From Saprospiraceae bacterium (GTDB lineage Bacteria > Bacteroidota > Bacteroidia > Chitinophagales > Saprospiraceae): a stretch of DNA of 64,000 nt. The notes under the pieces were generated by a model that did no database searches, had not been told where the DNA came from, and saw only the letters and a list, made by a program, of their open reading frames with translations. Location: assembly GCA_019187225.1 (NCBI GenBank), contig JABAQQ010000041.1, positions 62,001 through 126,000 of the forward strand. The letters are read 5' to 3'. This document shows positions 54,240 through 62,922 of this stretch, piece after piece. Position 1 is the first letter of the stretch. The number at the start of each line of letters is the position of its first letter. The translations under genes and the position numbers were made by a program.

Positions 54240-54680
54240 AAAATTTACAATTTATTCATTTTCAAAACGTTCAGCGGAAAAACAGATTGTTTCGGGATGT
54301 TACAAACAGTAGGGATTTTTATATATTTAAAGGTTTTATCTTCAGTGACCAGGCAAATTATCTTATAGGTGCATAAATGTGGAAAACTGTGTGCTTTACC
54401 CACCTTATTCCACATTTACCCGTTGGATATCACCAGACATTTTAAAAAATGTGTCTGCAGTGTGAATAGGACGGCGTTTATTCTGCACACATTCACACAA
54501 GCGCACGTAAAGAAAAGGTAAACACCCGGTTTTTGAACATTTGATAACCTGGTTGTTTAAAACGTTATAAATCATTGATTCAAAAAGTGTCGCACCGTGG
54601 ATAACATGTGCATGAAACGGGTAACTGTTTTGGAAAATGCAAATGCAATGATGCGTTACGACGTTTTCCACAAATTAACA
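54240..54680. other. Candidate chromosomal replication origin (oriC)
   Basis: A gene-free AT-rich region. DnaA-box-like 9-mers (consensus TTWTnCACA): minus TTTTCCACA at 54378-54386; plus TATTCCACA 54406-54414; minus CTATTCACA 54461-54469; plus TTCTGCACA 54481-54489; plus ACATTCACA 54489-54497; minus TTATCCACG 54596-54604; plus TTTTCCACA 54664-54672. Two are exact and most others have one mismatch. An AT-rich stretch (54301-54360) to the left could unwind. dnaA is not adjacent, as is common in Bacteroidota. parS sites 9 kb away support origin proximity. Confidence 0.6.
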
Positions 54681-54799
54681 GCCCTGATGATGGCCGCAGG
54701 CCTGAGATATTTAAACTCATTAAAACTTATAACGGATAATGGCATTGCGGAAAAGTAAAATGAAGAAGGGTTTTACTTTTGTTTGAAAAAATGGGAGAC
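54681..54799. other. Intergenic tail between candidate oriC and repeat
   Basis: No ORF or RNA element recognised; still AT-rich. Confidence 0.4.
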
Positions 54800-54873
54800 G
54801 TTGGACGGTTAGACTTTTGACGTTGGACAATCCTGATTTCATCATCGCGCTCTCCAAAGTCTAACCGTCCAAC
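54800..54873. repeat. 18-bp perfect inverted repeat upstream of the haem A synthase gene
   Basis: Arms 54800-54817 and 54856-54873 (GTTGGACGGTTAGACTTT) are exact complements; the left side also repeats GTTGGAC at an 8-nt step. It ends 17 bp before the start codon at 54891. Confidence 0.8.
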
Positions 54874-54890
54874 ATCAAAAATCACGAGAC

Positions 54891-55970
54891 ATGAAATTGA
54901 AATACGCGGACGAAAACCGCATCCCGCGCGTGGTTCGTATCTGGCTCATCGCCGGTTTGGTTATGATCTTTATGCAAGTGGTAATCGGCGGTATCACACG
55001 ACTGACAGGCAGCGGTTTGAGCATCACCCGTTGGGAAATCGTGACCGGAACAGTGCCACCCCTGAACGAAGCCAAGTGGGAGGCGGAATTTGAATTGTAC
55101 AAACAAACGCCTCAGTATCATAAGATTAACCGGGGGATGACTCTCAGCGAGTTCAAATTCATTTATTTCTGGGAGTATTTTCACCGCTTGTGGGCGCGGT
55201 TGATGGGATTGGTTTTTATTTTTCCATTCATGTGGTTTCTGGGGCGGGGTATGTTGTCGCGCAGGCTGATGTTGCGCTTGCTGGTGGTGGTGGCGCTGGC
55301 CGGCCTGGAAGGATTTTTCGGTTGGATCATGGTAGCCAGTGGTCTGATCCATCGCCCCTGGGTGAACGCTTACAACCTGACCCTGCACTTATGCATGGCG
55401 CTGGTGATATTCGGATATTTGTTGTGGACCCTCTTTATCGCATATCAACCGAAGCCACCGGTATTTGCGCACACTGCATGGAGGCGCTTTGGCTGGGCGA
55501 TGGTGGCGGTAGCATTTGTTCAGATCGCGTTGGGCGCCCTGATGTCCGGTTCCAAAGCGGGGTTGTTCTATCCCACCTGGCCCGATATGAACGGCGAGTA
55601 CTTTCCATCTGTGTTGTTCGACGGCGGCCACTGGACAACCGACAGTTTTATCCATTACGATACCAATCCCTTTATGCCGGCGTTGATCCAATTCCTTCAT
55701 CGGAATACGGCTTATGTGTTGACCATTATGGTGTTGTATTTCGCCTGGAAAATGTGGAAAACGGATTTAACCCCCGCTTTGCGGAGAGGGGTAGGGGCGC
55801 TGGTCGTTGCATTGGGCATGCAGGTTTTATTGGGCATTATTACACTGATCAACTGCAAAGCGACCGTTCCTGTGGATCTGGGCGTACTGCATCAAGCCGG
55901 TGCAGTTGTGCTGTTTGGAATATTGCTGTATGTCAATTACCAGATGACTGGCAGGCATCAAACCCGGTGA
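54891..55970 (+). CDS. ctaA: Haem A synthase (COX15/CtaA type 2)
   Basis: 359 residues, eight membrane helices. GGITRLTGSGLSITRWEIVTG after the first helix, EYFHRLWARLMG (haem-ligand His), LTLHLCMALVIFG, FPSVLFDG and QFLHRNTAYV, VDLGVLHQAGAV give the paired His layout of the COX15 family. It oxidises the C8 methyl of haem O to haem A for cytochrome aa3 oxidase. Oxidase genes are not in the window. Confidence 0.92.
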   Translation: MKLKYADENRIPRVVRIWLIAGLVMIFMQVVIGGITRLTGSGLSITRWEIVTGTVPPLNEAKWEAEFELYKQTPQYHKINRGMTLSEFKFIYFWEYFHRLWARLMGLVFIFPFMWFLGRGMLSRRLMLRLLVVVALAGLEGFFGWIMVASGLIHRPWVNAYNLTLHLCMALVIFGYLLWTLFIAYQPKPPVFAHTAWRRFGWAMVAVAFVQIALGALMSGSKAGLFYPTWPDMNGEYFPSVLFDGGHWTTDSFIHYDTNPFMPALIQFLHRNTAYVLTIMVLYFAWKMWKTDLTPALRRGVGALVVALGMQVLLGIITLINCKATVPVDLGVLHQAGAVVLFGILLYVNYQMTGRHQTR

Positions 55971-56174
55971 GCTTATAATTTCTCAAATTTTTATCCGTTT
56001 TTTTATTTAAAATGCGTTGAGCAGTCTCAGAGACGGAGTGTTGCTGCATTTGTTTACCGGTTTTCCATACTTTTGCCCAACCCGGTCGGCGCTGGAAAAA
56101 CGCGGTTGTCTCATTAGCCATTGTACATTGACAATTTTAATGTACACGCAGGACAACCTCGTTCCCCCCACTCC

Positions 56175-56209
56175 TATTCCGTATTTAGCTATCCGCATTC
56201 CGTATTCTG
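56175..56209. repeat. Five heptamer repeats (TATTCCG type) upstream of an alpha/beta hydrolase gene
   Basis: Strict 7-nt period over 35 bp, five units (TATTCCG, CATTCCG, TATTCTG and variants), ending 3 bp before the start codon. Confidence 0.8.
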
Positions 56210-56212
56210 CCA

Positions 56213-56995
56213 ATGAACGAACTGATAAAAGAAGAAAATGGCTTCCGGTACATTGAATCGGGCACGTCAGGCGAAACCCTTCTCCTGCTGCACGGGCTTT
56301 TTGGCGCTTTGAGCAATTTTGAAGGCATTATCAAGCGTTTTTCCGGAAAGTATAATGTCGTGGTGCCGATCCTGCCCATTTACGAAATGCCGATTTTTGA
56401 AGTTTCCGTGATGGGTTTGGTGGATTTTGTGACCAAATTTGTCCATTTCAAAGGTTACGAAAAAGTGCATTTGCTGGGCAATTCGCTCGGCGGTCACATT
56501 GCCTTGTTGTATGCACTGGCGCACCCGGAACTCATCGGATCCGTCACGCTGACTGGCAGTTCGGGTTTGTTCGAAAGCGCTTTTGGCACCGCTTTTCCAA
56601 AAAGGGGCGATTACGAATACATCCGGAAAAAAACGGCCGATACCTTTTACAATCCATCGGTGGCAAGCAAGGAATTGGTGGACGAAGTGTTCGGCATTGT
56701 CAACGACCGCAACAAGGCAATTCGCGTGGTGGCAACTGCCAAGTCGGCCGTGCGACACAATCTCGGCGACAAGTTGCACAAAATCAAAGCGCCCACCCTT
56801 CTCATCTGGGGCAAACAGGACAATGTAACGCCGCCTTTCGTAGGCGAAAAATTTCACGAGCTGATCGAGAATTCGCGCCTCTATTTCCTCGACGAGTGCG
56901 GCCACGCGCCTATGATGGAAAAACCCGAAGAATTCAACGCCATCCTGGAAGATTTTTTGAAAGAAGTGACACAGGTTGTACCCTACCCATCGTAG
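56213..56995 (+). CDS. Alpha/beta hydrolase
   Basis: 260 residues, cytoplasmic. LLLLHGLFGALSNFEG oxyanion loop, nucleophile elbow LLGNSLGGHIALLYA (Ser near 102), acid loop LIWGKQDNVTPP and catalytic His in DECGHAPMMEKPEEF. Typical esterase/C-C hydrolase fold; substrate unknown. Preceded directly by heptamer repeats, leaving little normal leader. Confidence 0.88.
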   Translation: MNELIKEENGFRYIESGTSGETLLLLHGLFGALSNFEGIIKRFSGKYNVVVPILPIYEMPIFEVSVMGLVDFVTKFVHFKGYEKVHLLGNSLGGHIALLYALAHPELIGSVTLTGSSGLFESAFGTAFPKRGDYEYIRKKTADTFYNPSVASKELVDEVFGIVNDRNKAIRVVATAKSAVRHNLGDKLHKIKAPTLLIWGKQDNVTPPFVGEKFHELIENSRLYFLDECGHAPMMEKPEEFNAILEDFLKEVTQVVPYPS

Positions 56996-57049
56996 CAATG
57001 CTCCCATAATTACCATGATTTGTAGGGTACAAACTGAGTTAATTATCCT

Positions 57050-58546
57050 TTACGGCTGTAAACGGTTGTCAATCAGGCTTCTGACATAAGATTTCAACGC
57101 CTCGGCGCCCATGTCGTAGTTCGACATGATGGCGACGATGTAGCCGCTGCCGGTGTTGATATCCAAACCGCTGTTGAGCCCCGGAAAACCTCCGCCGTGA
57201 CCCACCGTTTTGCCTACCGCCGGCATCCCGATCTCAAAACCATAACCGTAGCCGGCGCCGGATTGATCCTGCCACATTTTATCCAGGGAAGCCTGGCTCA
57301 ACAATTTTCCGCTTTGCAACGCCCGTGCAAAACGGTGCAGATCGCGTACGTTGGAATAGCCGCCGCCGGCAGGACCACCTTTGAGTACGTGCATGAACAG
57401 GTTGTTTTTCCAGGCATTGCTGCCCTGCGGAATATAACCTTCGGCCAGGTTTTCCTGCGGTCGGTCGAGTTCGTAGCAGTCGGAATTTTTCATGCCTGCC
57501 GGCTCATAAATATGTTGGCGGATGTAGTCGAAGTAATTCTCGCCGGAGGCTTTCTCGATGACGACGCCTAAAAGCAACATGCCGGTATTGCTGTACTGGA
57601 AACGGGCGCCCGGCTCGAACGAAAGCGTATCGCCTTTCACCAGTGATTTGTAGTCGTCCACCTGCCGGAACAGGTCGCGCGAACTTTTAAAATAGGTGTC
57701 GTTGAAATAGCTGCCGAGACCGGATGTGTGAGAAAGCAGGTGGTGCACCGTCACGCGGTCGATGATGCTTTTGGGCAGCCAGCTTTCGTCCACGTATTTG
57801 CTGATGGGGTCGTCGAGGCGAACCTTGCCTTTTTCCACGAGTTGCATCACTGCCGTAGCCGTGAACATTTTGTTCATCGAACCAAGGTTGAATTTGGTTT
57901 CGATGTTGTTGGCCACGTGCCACGATTTCGTGGCTTCGCCGCAGGCTTTTTCGAGCAATACTTTGTCGCCTTTGGCGATCAATATCGTACCGGAAAAAAT
58001 ATCCTTTTGGCACAACTCGTCCAATTTTCGGCTGAGCACGTCAACGAATTCGGTTTCGCTCAGCGGTTTTTCTGCTGATTTGGCGGCAGCGGGCGTACGT
58101 GCCGGGGAAAAATTGAGCCTTTCGATGCGTTGTTCCGGCCCTTCGAGCCTGAAACTGAATCCGTGCCAGCTGCCGAACAAACGGTCTTTGGCGATGATCG
58201 TCATACCTTCCCGTGCCGGTGTGTAGGAGCGAACACTGTAAAAATCGAGACCGCCGGTTTGTTTGTAAGTGCCTTGGAGAGCGTTGATGATCTCGTCGGT
58301 GGGGACGAATTTGCGGAATTCATCCCCTATATGACGGTCAATGAATAGTTTGATTTGTTCGGGGTCGTTGGAATTGACAGCTTGCAGCAATGCCGTGATG
58401 CGTTCGCCGGGGATGCCGGCAGGAAGCCGGGTGTCGTCGGTGAAGCTGTTGTTGGCTGGCTGTTGTGCCCCCAGCGCGTGCGTGAAGAGAACGAAGAAGA
58501 GGAAGCCACCAACCCACCGGGTCGTTTGGCGTGCGAATGAAGTCAT
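57050..58546 (-). CDS. Secreted serine hydrolase (class C beta-lactamase family)
   Basis: 498 residues with signal peptide (WVGGFLFFVLFTHALGAQ). An N-terminal DUF3887-like helical/alpha-beta segment (about 45-145, ITALLQAVNSNDPEQIKLFIDRHIG) precedes the hydrolase core: GSMNKMF (Ser223, Lys226), tyrosine motif YSNTGMLLLG and VGHGGGFPG. Likely a periplasmic esterase or peptidase. Confidence 0.88.
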   Translation of the reverse strand: MTSFARQTTRWVGGFLFFVLFTHALGAQQPANNSFTDDTRLPAGIPGERITALLQAVNSNDPEQIKLFIDRHIGDEFRKFVPTDEIINALQGTYKQTGGLDFYSVRSYTPAREGMTIIAKDRLFGSWHGFSFRLEGPEQRIERLNFSPARTPAAAKSAEKPLSETEFVDVLSRKLDELCQKDIFSGTILIAKGDKVLLEKACGEATKSWHVANNIETKFNLGSMNKMFTATAVMQLVEKGKVRLDDPISKYVDESWLPKSIIDRVTVHHLLSHTSGLGSYFNDTYFKSSRDLFRQVDDYKSLVKGDTLSFEPGARFQYSNTGMLLLGVVIEKASGENYFDYIRQHIYEPAGMKNSDCYELDRPQENLAEGYIPQGSNAWKNNLFMHVLKGGPAGGGYSNVRDLHRFARALQSGKLLSQASLDKMWQDQSGAGYGYGFEIGMPAVGKTVGHGGGFPGLNSGLDINTGSGYIVAIMSNYDMGAEALKSYVRSLIDNRLQP

Positions 58547-58859
58547 AATCGCAAAAATTTTTGTTGTTGATAAATGTTTCGAGGTTGCTGTGACACAAGG
58601 TTACGGCAGGAGGTGACATGTCTACGAAGTTTTTCGTAGTTTAGGTGGGAATAACTCGACCAACGACATTTTTGAGCAAGCGAGCGTTGATTTTGACGCA
58701 ACCCACTGAACGGTGAGATCAAAACTTACTCGAAAGCGTTCGCAACGGAGGTATCGGACACGACTGAAATGCGTTGATGTTGATTATCAGACAAAAAAAT
58801 AAATATATCATTATAAATCCCTTCGCAAGTTACCGATTTTTGCCCCTTAAACCCGCACC
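58547..58859. other. Intergenic, divergent leader region
   Basis: 313 bp between divergent genes. It holds a small hairpin (58622-58639, CTACGAA/TTCGTAG). No other element recognised. Confidence 0.4.
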
Positions 58860-61800
58860 ATGTCTGATCCGCTTTCGCTTCATATTTTTCTTTCCTGCGA
58901 CCAAAAAGACGTCGCCACCGCGCAGGACCTGCAGCGTCAACTGAAACTTGCGTTCGACCCGGTACAGTACAAGCTCGTTTTCTGGAGCAGGGAAGACGTG
59001 CCGCCGGAGGAATACCGCGCAAAGGCCAAAGCCTTTCTCGAAAAGACCCATTTGTTCGTCGCGGTGCTGTCAATGAACTATGAGGACACGCCCGATGTGC
59101 GCTGGGAAGCCGCCACTGCCGTTGAAATTCAGCGCAACCGCCCGGCATTGCAGATACTGACCGTGCTGGCGCGCAACGTCGCTGTGCCGGCGCTGCTGGC
59201 GAATTTTCAAACGGCGCTCCCTCCCGGAGAAACCATTGAAAGTCATGGACTTGCGCGTGATCGCCAACTGCTTCGCGCCGCAGAGAGCGCCAAAAGCGTG
59301 CTGGCCGCCACTCCGCGCTCCAACGAAATGCCGGAGGCTAAAATTGAGCTTCCGCTGGCCGTTCAGGACATCCGCGAACGCCTGCTTGCCCAAACCGACC
59401 GGATCAACCACGCGCCGCTGCTGACATTGCTCAAACATATTATCGAAAATGTAAAAACCAAACGCGTGGTGCTGGATGTGGAGGAAAAGTTCAAACTGTT
59501 GCGCGAACAAACGCGGCTTTCACAAATTTCCGCCTCCGAACTGGCCGAAAAAGCGCGGCCGATAGAAATTGAATTGCAACATCTGATCAGTGACTTGCCG
59601 GAAGCCGATCTGGTCAGGAACTGGAAGCAGGTATTCATTCGCGATTATTTCCATTTTACCGACGGCAGCCGCTCTGCTGCCACGGTGCCGCCGTTTTTTG
59701 TTCCCGCCGACGAAATTGCCATCCCTGAAACGCTCAACCTCCCGGTCGGCCCGCGTGGACAAGAGGCTATGGAGCAGATCGGCCTTTTATCGTTTGAGCA
59801 AAAAAACGATTTCCGCCGCAGCCTGCTGCTGGCGAAAGACGCCCTGGCCGTCAAAAATTACACCCAGGCCTACGCGCACTGCGACCATGTGCGCACAAAA
59901 ATTGACCCGCAGTCGGCTCAACTGTATGAATACCTGCTGATCACGTTCATGCAAAAGGAAACACCGGGCCGCATTCTGCAGGAAGCGGCGAAAGGCAACG
60001 ACCGGATGCTGCAATACGTGTTGCTCTATGCCGAGCGATACCGAAAGTACCAAAACGACGGCAAATGCCCCTCATCCACCGGCCTGCACAACCTCGCCAT
60101 TGCCTCCGAAAGCCTTTCCGACGCGGCCCTGAAAATATACCACCATATGCCCAACGATTCGGTGCGGCACACGGGCAAACACGCCGAATCGGTTCCGGAC
60201 AATCGCCGCCTGATGCGCATCATTCTGGATAACACCCTGAAGATATGCCGTTTGGTGTATCCGTCGGAAGAATTGCTGGAAGCAGCGGTCGTTGAAAGTT
60301 GCGGCGGCGGCAAATGTCATTGGCTGAAACGGGTGGACGTCATCGGCAACCATTTTCAGTTCATCCCCGACGGTCATTTCGACCTGCTGGGAGAGATACA
60401 GGAATTGCTCGACCTGTTGCAGGGCATGGAGGCCGAGCAGCCGGGCAAAATCGTGAAGCAAGGCGATCTGCTGCGGGAAGACCTGTATTTCAGCCTCGTT
60501 GCCAAACGCCAGGCCTTGCAACAACAGATTGCAGAAGATGTCCGCCGCCGCCGCCCGTTTACCGACCAGCGTGCCTCGATCATCCGGTTTGTGCAAAGCT
60601 GTCTTTTGGGGGCTGAAATGTTTACCGATCACGACCAGGATGGGAGGGGGCAATCGTTTTATCGCATGGCGCTCGAATACCTGCTGCCCGGATTGCTCGT
60701 ATCGCCCGACCCAGCCGCCAATTTGCCGTTGCGCTGGTTCGACCTGGACGAAAACGGCGAGGTGCGCGCCCATCCGGATTGCGCGGCTTACGAATTCGAC
60801 GTCCGCGCCATTGTGCAAAAAATTGTCCACGACCTTGCCGGTCGCGCGGGTTGGTTGCAGGTGCAGCCGAACATCAAGGAAAGCGTTTATCTCGATTTCG
60901 CAGCTGATGTAGAGGCCGATTACGAAGAGGTGAAAAAGGGGTTGCAATGGACGGATTTCCGGCGCATCAAGGACGAAGATGCCCGGCGGCAGGTGATCTC
61001 CTGTCTCCGCCGCTGGGTCATTGCATGGCGCGCCTATCCGGAACGCGGGCGTGTTTTTCTGGAAAATTGCCATCGCGAACTGTCGGGCGATGGACTTCTC
61101 TTGTGGTTTCGGCACGACCCTGATCAACTCGCTACCCATCCTCAAACCCTTGCATTGGGTTATAACGCCCAGGCGGAGTTAAAGATGATCCACGAAGCGT
61201 TGCTCGCCATGAATGTGCCGGACACTTCGGCATCGTCTGAAGACCCGGAATCGGCGCTGAGAAAAACCATCGCCGATAACTTATTCAACAAGAGTATTTT
61301 ACCAGTTTATGAGAAACTGAAGGCAGGTGACGAACAACAGCGCCCACTGGCAGCCCGCCTCTTGCGCGAAGCCCTGAGCAACTACCGGCTCCACCCCGAT
61401 ACCCGTTACCTCGATCTGGTGTGGCGGGAACTCACGGAAGAGCTGAAATTCTGCTGGATTGATATCACGAAGGACGGCAAAGAAAAAACCTTTGTCTCCG
61501 TCGCCGGCTTCGATCCGGTGGCGGTCCTCCATCGGCTGAACGAAAATCATCCTCAATTTTATTCTATGCTGGTCGCCCGCGAACGCATTGCCGACCGCCG
61601 CTTAGCCAACCAGGTAGAGCGTTATTTTCGCGAGATCAGCGAATTCCGCCACGAAAATCGTCGCCCGGAACGCGAACTCGCCATTGATATTTTGCTCAAT
61701 ATCAAAGGCATATACCGCTATTTTCCCAAACAGGAATACCTCGAACTGCCCCTGCGCGAGCTGACCGGCAAGGGGCGCATTCGCTGGAATGCTTTGCTGC

Positions 61801-61946
61801 TCGGCATTTTCCCGCTCACCGAAAATCACTACGAAAACCGATTCTACGGTTTTGAATACAAATGGGAACGATCGGAGATCCGGCGTTTACTGGACGATCA
61901 ATTCACCGAAATGCAGCGGGTGTTGCGCGAAACGGGCGCCCTGTAG
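58860..61946 (+). CDS. TIR-domain protein with large uncharacterised C-terminal region
   Basis: 1028 residues. Residues 5-130 resemble a TIR_2-type fold: LHIFLSCDQKDVATAQDLQRQL, FWSREDVPPEEYRAKAKAFLEKTHLFVAVLSMNYEDTPDVRWEAATAVEI (possible catalytic Glu83 or Glu89) and LPPGETI. Residues 130-1028 are mainly helical without recognised domain: no NACHT/P-loop, no TPR signature, though parts (about 310-400) are TPR-like in spacing. TIR domains in bacteria often cleave NAD as a defence or signalling effector; sensing would fall to the unknown region. Single gene, heptamer repeats directly after the stop. Confidence 0.6.
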   Translation: MSDPLSLHIFLSCDQKDVATAQDLQRQLKLAFDPVQYKLVFWSREDVPPEEYRAKAKAFLEKTHLFVAVLSMNYEDTPDVRWEAATAVEIQRNRPALQILTVLARNVAVPALLANFQTALPPGETIESHGLARDRQLLRAAESAKSVLAATPRSNEMPEAKIELPLAVQDIRERLLAQTDRINHAPLLTLLKHIIENVKTKRVVLDVEEKFKLLREQTRLSQISASELAEKARPIEIELQHLISDLPEADLVRNWKQVFIRDYFHFTDGSRSAATVPPFFVPADEIAIPETLNLPVGPRGQEAMEQIGLLSFEQKNDFRRSLLLAKDALAVKNYTQAYAHCDHVRTKIDPQSAQLYEYLLITFMQKETPGRILQEAAKGNDRMLQYVLLYAERYRKYQNDGKCPSSTGLHNLAIASESLSDAALKIYHHMPNDSVRHTGKHAESVPDNRRLMRIILDNTLKICRLVYPSEELLEAAVVESCGGGKCHWLKRVDVIGNHFQFIPDGHFDLLGEIQELLDLLQGMEAEQPGKIVKQGDLLREDLYFSLVAKRQALQQQIAEDVRRRRPFTDQRASIIRFVQSCLLGAEMFTDHDQDGRGQSFYRMALEYLLPGLLVSPDPAANLPLRWFDLDENGEVRAHPDCAAYEFDVRAIVQKIVHDLAGRAGWLQVQPNIKESVYLDFAADVEADYEEVKKGLQWTDFRRIKDEDARRQVISCLRRWVIAWRAYPERGRVFLENCHRELSGDGLLLWFRHDPDQLATHPQTLALGYNAQAELKMIHEALLAMNVPDTSASSEDPESALRKTIADNLFNKSILPVYEKLKAGDEQQRPLAARLLREALSNYRLHPDTRYLDLVWRELTEELKFCWIDITKDGKEKTFVSVAGFDPVAVLHRLNENHPQFYSMLVARERIADRRLANQVERYFREISEFRHENRRPERELAIDILLNIKGIYRYFPKQEYLELPLRELTGKGRIRWNALLLGIFPLTENHYENRFYGFEYKWERSEIRRLLDDQFTEMQRVLRETGAL

Positions 61947-61980
61947 ATTTCGGATTGTGGATTTCGGATTTCGGATTATA
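61946..61980. repeat. Five heptamer repeats (GATTTCG type) after the TIR gene
   Basis: Strict 7-nt period, GATTTCG three times with two variants, beginning on the last base of the stop codon. It is the inverse of the AAATCCG-type word seen at 36057 and 37079. Confidence 0.8.
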
Positions 61981-62002
61981 GAATGACCTCAATGACTTTA
62001 AA

Positions 62003-62806
62003 TTACTCCTCTTTTCTCGCTCCGATGGAATACACCATTGGGATGATATCTTCGAGGCCACGTATGCGGAAATTGCCGTCTTCGCCCTTCACCGTTTTGT
62101 CGAAACAATCGAAAGGCGAATAAGGATACTCGTTCAGAAACTCGATGCGCAATCCCTGACCCGTGAGGCTGTTGACAACTTCTGAAAGGCTGTGATTCCA
62201 GCCGTATTCCCTGTATTCGATACCGGCGCTGCGGTCGGCGTAAGTACCTGTTTGTTCGGTTTCGATGACGCCGGAGTTGTGGTAAGGATATTTTATGAAT
62301 TCCATCTGATCGTCGAACATCCAGACAACAGGATGAAATTCGGCGATATAGAAAAAACCGCCGGGTTTCAGAAAGTGATTCACCACCTGCGCCCAGCGGG
62401 TCAGGTCGGGCAACCAACCGATCGTCCCGTAAGAAGTGAAGACAATGTCGAACTGACCTTCCAGGTGTGCTGGCAAGTCGTACAGGTTGCAGCAAACAAA
62501 GTGGGCGGGGATGTCCAACTCTGCGGAAAGTTGCCGGGCGTATTCGATGGCTTTGTCGGACAGATCGCAGCCGGTGACCTGAGCGCCGAGCCGCGCCCAC
62601 GAAAGGGTGTCCTGCCCGAAGTGGCATTGCAGGTGGAGCAGCGATTTTCCGCGCACGTCGCCGATTTCGCGCAGTTCGATAGGGGTGAGACTGATACCGC
62701 CCTGTTTCCACTTTTCCACATCGTAGAACTCCGAATTTTTGTGGACTTCGGTCCGCAGGTTCCAGCCTTGCCGGTTAGCGGTAAAATATTGATCGTAATT
62801 TTCCAT
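62003..62806 (-). CDS. Class I SAM-dependent methyltransferase
   Basis: 267 residues from the ATG at 62806 (MENYDQYFTANRQGWNLRTEVHKNSEFYDVEKW). SAM-binding motif I HLQCHFGQDTLSWARLGAQVTGCDLSDKAIEYAR, motif IV FDIVFTSYGTIGWLPDLTRW. Resembles family members of small-molecule type; substrate not known. The upstream frame to 62887 has no coding character and is rejected. Confidence 0.88.
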   Translation of the reverse strand: MENYDQYFTANRQGWNLRTEVHKNSEFYDVEKWKQGGISLTPIELREIGDVRGKSLLHLQCHFGQDTLSWARLGAQVTGCDLSDKAIEYARQLSAELDIPAHFVCCNLYDLPAHLEGQFDIVFTSYGTIGWLPDLTRWAQVVNHFLKPGGFFYIAEFHPVVWMFDDQMEFIKYPYHNSGVIETEQTGTYADRSAGIEYREYGWNHSLSEVVNSLTGQGLRIEFLNEYPYSPFDCFDKTVKGEDGNFRIRGLEDIIPMVYSIGARKEE

Positions 62807-62922
62807 GTTTGATGTTGGTTCAATGTTGCCCGCAGATACAGTCCTCGTTAAAACTACAACAGGTAAAACTGTCTTTTTTACTGTCACTACCCCCGCCTGC
62901 GTTCCTTCGGCGGGTAAACCTG

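Noticed and set aside
54405-54671. 88-codon minus-strand ORF in the candidate oriC
   Set aside because: Cys/His-rich unlikely protein across AT-rich DNA full of DnaA-like boxes.
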